In this document: positions 63,555-64,000 of the stretch, piece by piece
Position numbering within the stretch: the stretch's first letter is position 1
How the letters are laid out: each line of letters starts with the position of its first letter
Origin: Superficieibacter sp. 1612_C1
Lineage (GTDB): Bacteria; Pseudomonadota; Gammaproteobacteria; Enterobacterales; Enterobacteriaceae
Assembly: GCF_015234305.1 (NCBI RefSeq)
Contig: NZ_JADGMI010000001.1
Coordinates: 124,001 to 188,000, forward strand
Reading direction: 5' to 3'
Length of the DNA: 64,000 bases
Notes under the pieces: model-generated
The model's input: the letters and a program-made list of their open reading frames with translations, nothing else
What the model was told of the DNA's origin: nothing
Databases searched by the model: none
Translations under genes and position numbers: made by a program

Positions 63555-63815
63555 ATGAAACCGGATATCCATCCGCATTACCGTACCGTCGTATTTCACG
63601 ACACCAGCGTGGACGAATATTTTAAGGTTGGCTCTACCATCAGGACCGATCGTGAAATTGAACTGGAAGGGGTGACGTATCCTTACGTCACGCTTGATGT
63701 CTCATCTGCTTCTCATCCTTATTACACCGGGAAACAGAAAACCCTGAGTAATGAGGGCAGCGCCGCCCGTTTCCAGCAGCGCTACGGGCGTTTTATTGGC
63801 GCAAAAAGGAGCTAA
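63555..63815 (+). CDS. rpmE2: Ribosomal protein L31 type B, zinc-independent (YkgM)
   Basis: The 86-residue L31 paralogue has no cysteine and so needs no zinc, unlike the CxxC form made by rpmE. It replaces the zinc form on ribosomes in zinc starvation, freeing zinc. Signature [20 protein letters not shown] is characteristic. The ATG at 63555 has a weak GGGGTT site. It is followed after 3 bases by rpmJ2. Confidence 0.95.
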   Translation: MKPDIHPHYRTVVFHDTSVDEYFKVGSTIRTDREIELEGVTYPYVTLDVSSASHPYYTGKQKTLSNEGSAARFQQRYGRFIGAKRS

Positions 63816-63818
63816 ATT

Positions 63819-63959
63819 ATGCAGGTACTCAATTCCTTACGCAGCGCTAAACAGCGCCACCCGGATTGCCAGATTGTTAAACGCAAGGGACGTCTGTACG
63901 TCATCTGCAAGTCAAACCCGCGCTTTAAAGCGGTGCAGGGACGTAAGAAAAGACGTTAA
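63819..63959 (+). CDS. rpmJ2: Ribosomal protein L36 paralogue, zinc-independent (YkgO)
   Basis: The 46-residue product begins [20 protein letters not shown] and ends VQGRKKRR. It keeps two cysteines (17 and 30) but lacks the other two zinc ligands of canonical L36. It starts 3 bases after rpmE2 with an AAGGAGC ribosome site, so the two are co-expressed under Zur. The last 41 bases of the window hold no further feature. Confidence 0.94.
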   Translation: MQVLNSLRSAKQRHPDCQIVKRKGRLYVICKSNPRFKAVQGRKKRR

Positions 63960-64000
63960 GCACGCAGGCTTTGCAGGGCGCGTTTCTGCCTGCCGTCGGC

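Overview
The window comes from an enteric gammaproteobacterium of the family Enterobacteriaceae. A Citrobacter-like genome fits best, judged by protein similarity to E. coli and Salmonella and by the presence of a cdsH gene beside decR; the genus is an inference. The backbone follows the E. coli order nrdR-ribD-ribE-nusB-thiL // yajO-dxs-ispA-xseB-thiI-yajL-panE-yajQ-yajR // cyoEDCBA-ampG-yajG-bolA-tig-clpP-clpX-lon-hupB-ppiD-ybaV-fadM-queC-ybaE-cof // decR-mdlAB-glnK-amtB-tesB-ybaY-ybaZ-ffs // pdeB. Most of it is housekeeping: riboflavin and thiamine synthesis, isoprenoid precursors, tRNA modification, cytochrome bo oxidase, protein folding and proteolysis, and nitrogen sensing. The // marks are where this genome departs from that order.

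Departure 1 (3.4-4.0 kb): pgpA, expected after thiL, is absent; a 127-bp tandem array of paired REP elements sits in its place. Departure 2 (13.4-20.1 kb): a catabolic island lies between yajR and cyoE. It encodes a cytoplasmic GH172 (DUF2961) glycosidase, a GPH-family sugar symporter, a LacI-type repressor, an L-fucose/D-arabinose isomerase and a FucU mutarotase. The same 16-bp palindrome lies in both of its promoters, each about 60 bp from a CRP-like site. A decayed copy of the cyoE 3' end marks its far edge. Together these suggest a regulon for an alpha-D-arabinofuranoside or alpha-D-fructofuranoside. This is the best candidate for an undescribed system here.

Departure 3 (41.8-47.3 kb): an Rhs polymorphic-toxin locus lies between cof and cdsH. 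The main rhs gene has lost two internal segments and is frameshifted. It keeps a DUF4329-like tip and its immunity gene. A second orphan C-terminal cassette carries a hydrophobic, glycine-rich tip and a membrane immunity gene, and a third core remnant follows. Departure 4 (57.0-63.4 kb): downstream of ffs come a ribbon-helix-helix/small-protein gene pair that looks like a toxin-antitoxin operon, a flavin reductase-like gene coupled to pdeB, and a sugar locus made of a GntR regulator, a mannonate-dehydratase-like enolase and a PTS EIIBC lacking a IIA domain. The window closes with the zinc-independent ribosomal protein pair rpmE2-rpmJ2 behind a near-perfect Zur box.

Recognisable control sites include sigma-32 promoters for clpP and lon, a sigma-54 promoter with an NtrC site for glnK-amtB, the island operators and CRP sites, and intrinsic terminators after most operons. 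No tRNA, rRNA, CRISPR array, intact insertion sequence or integrase was seen.
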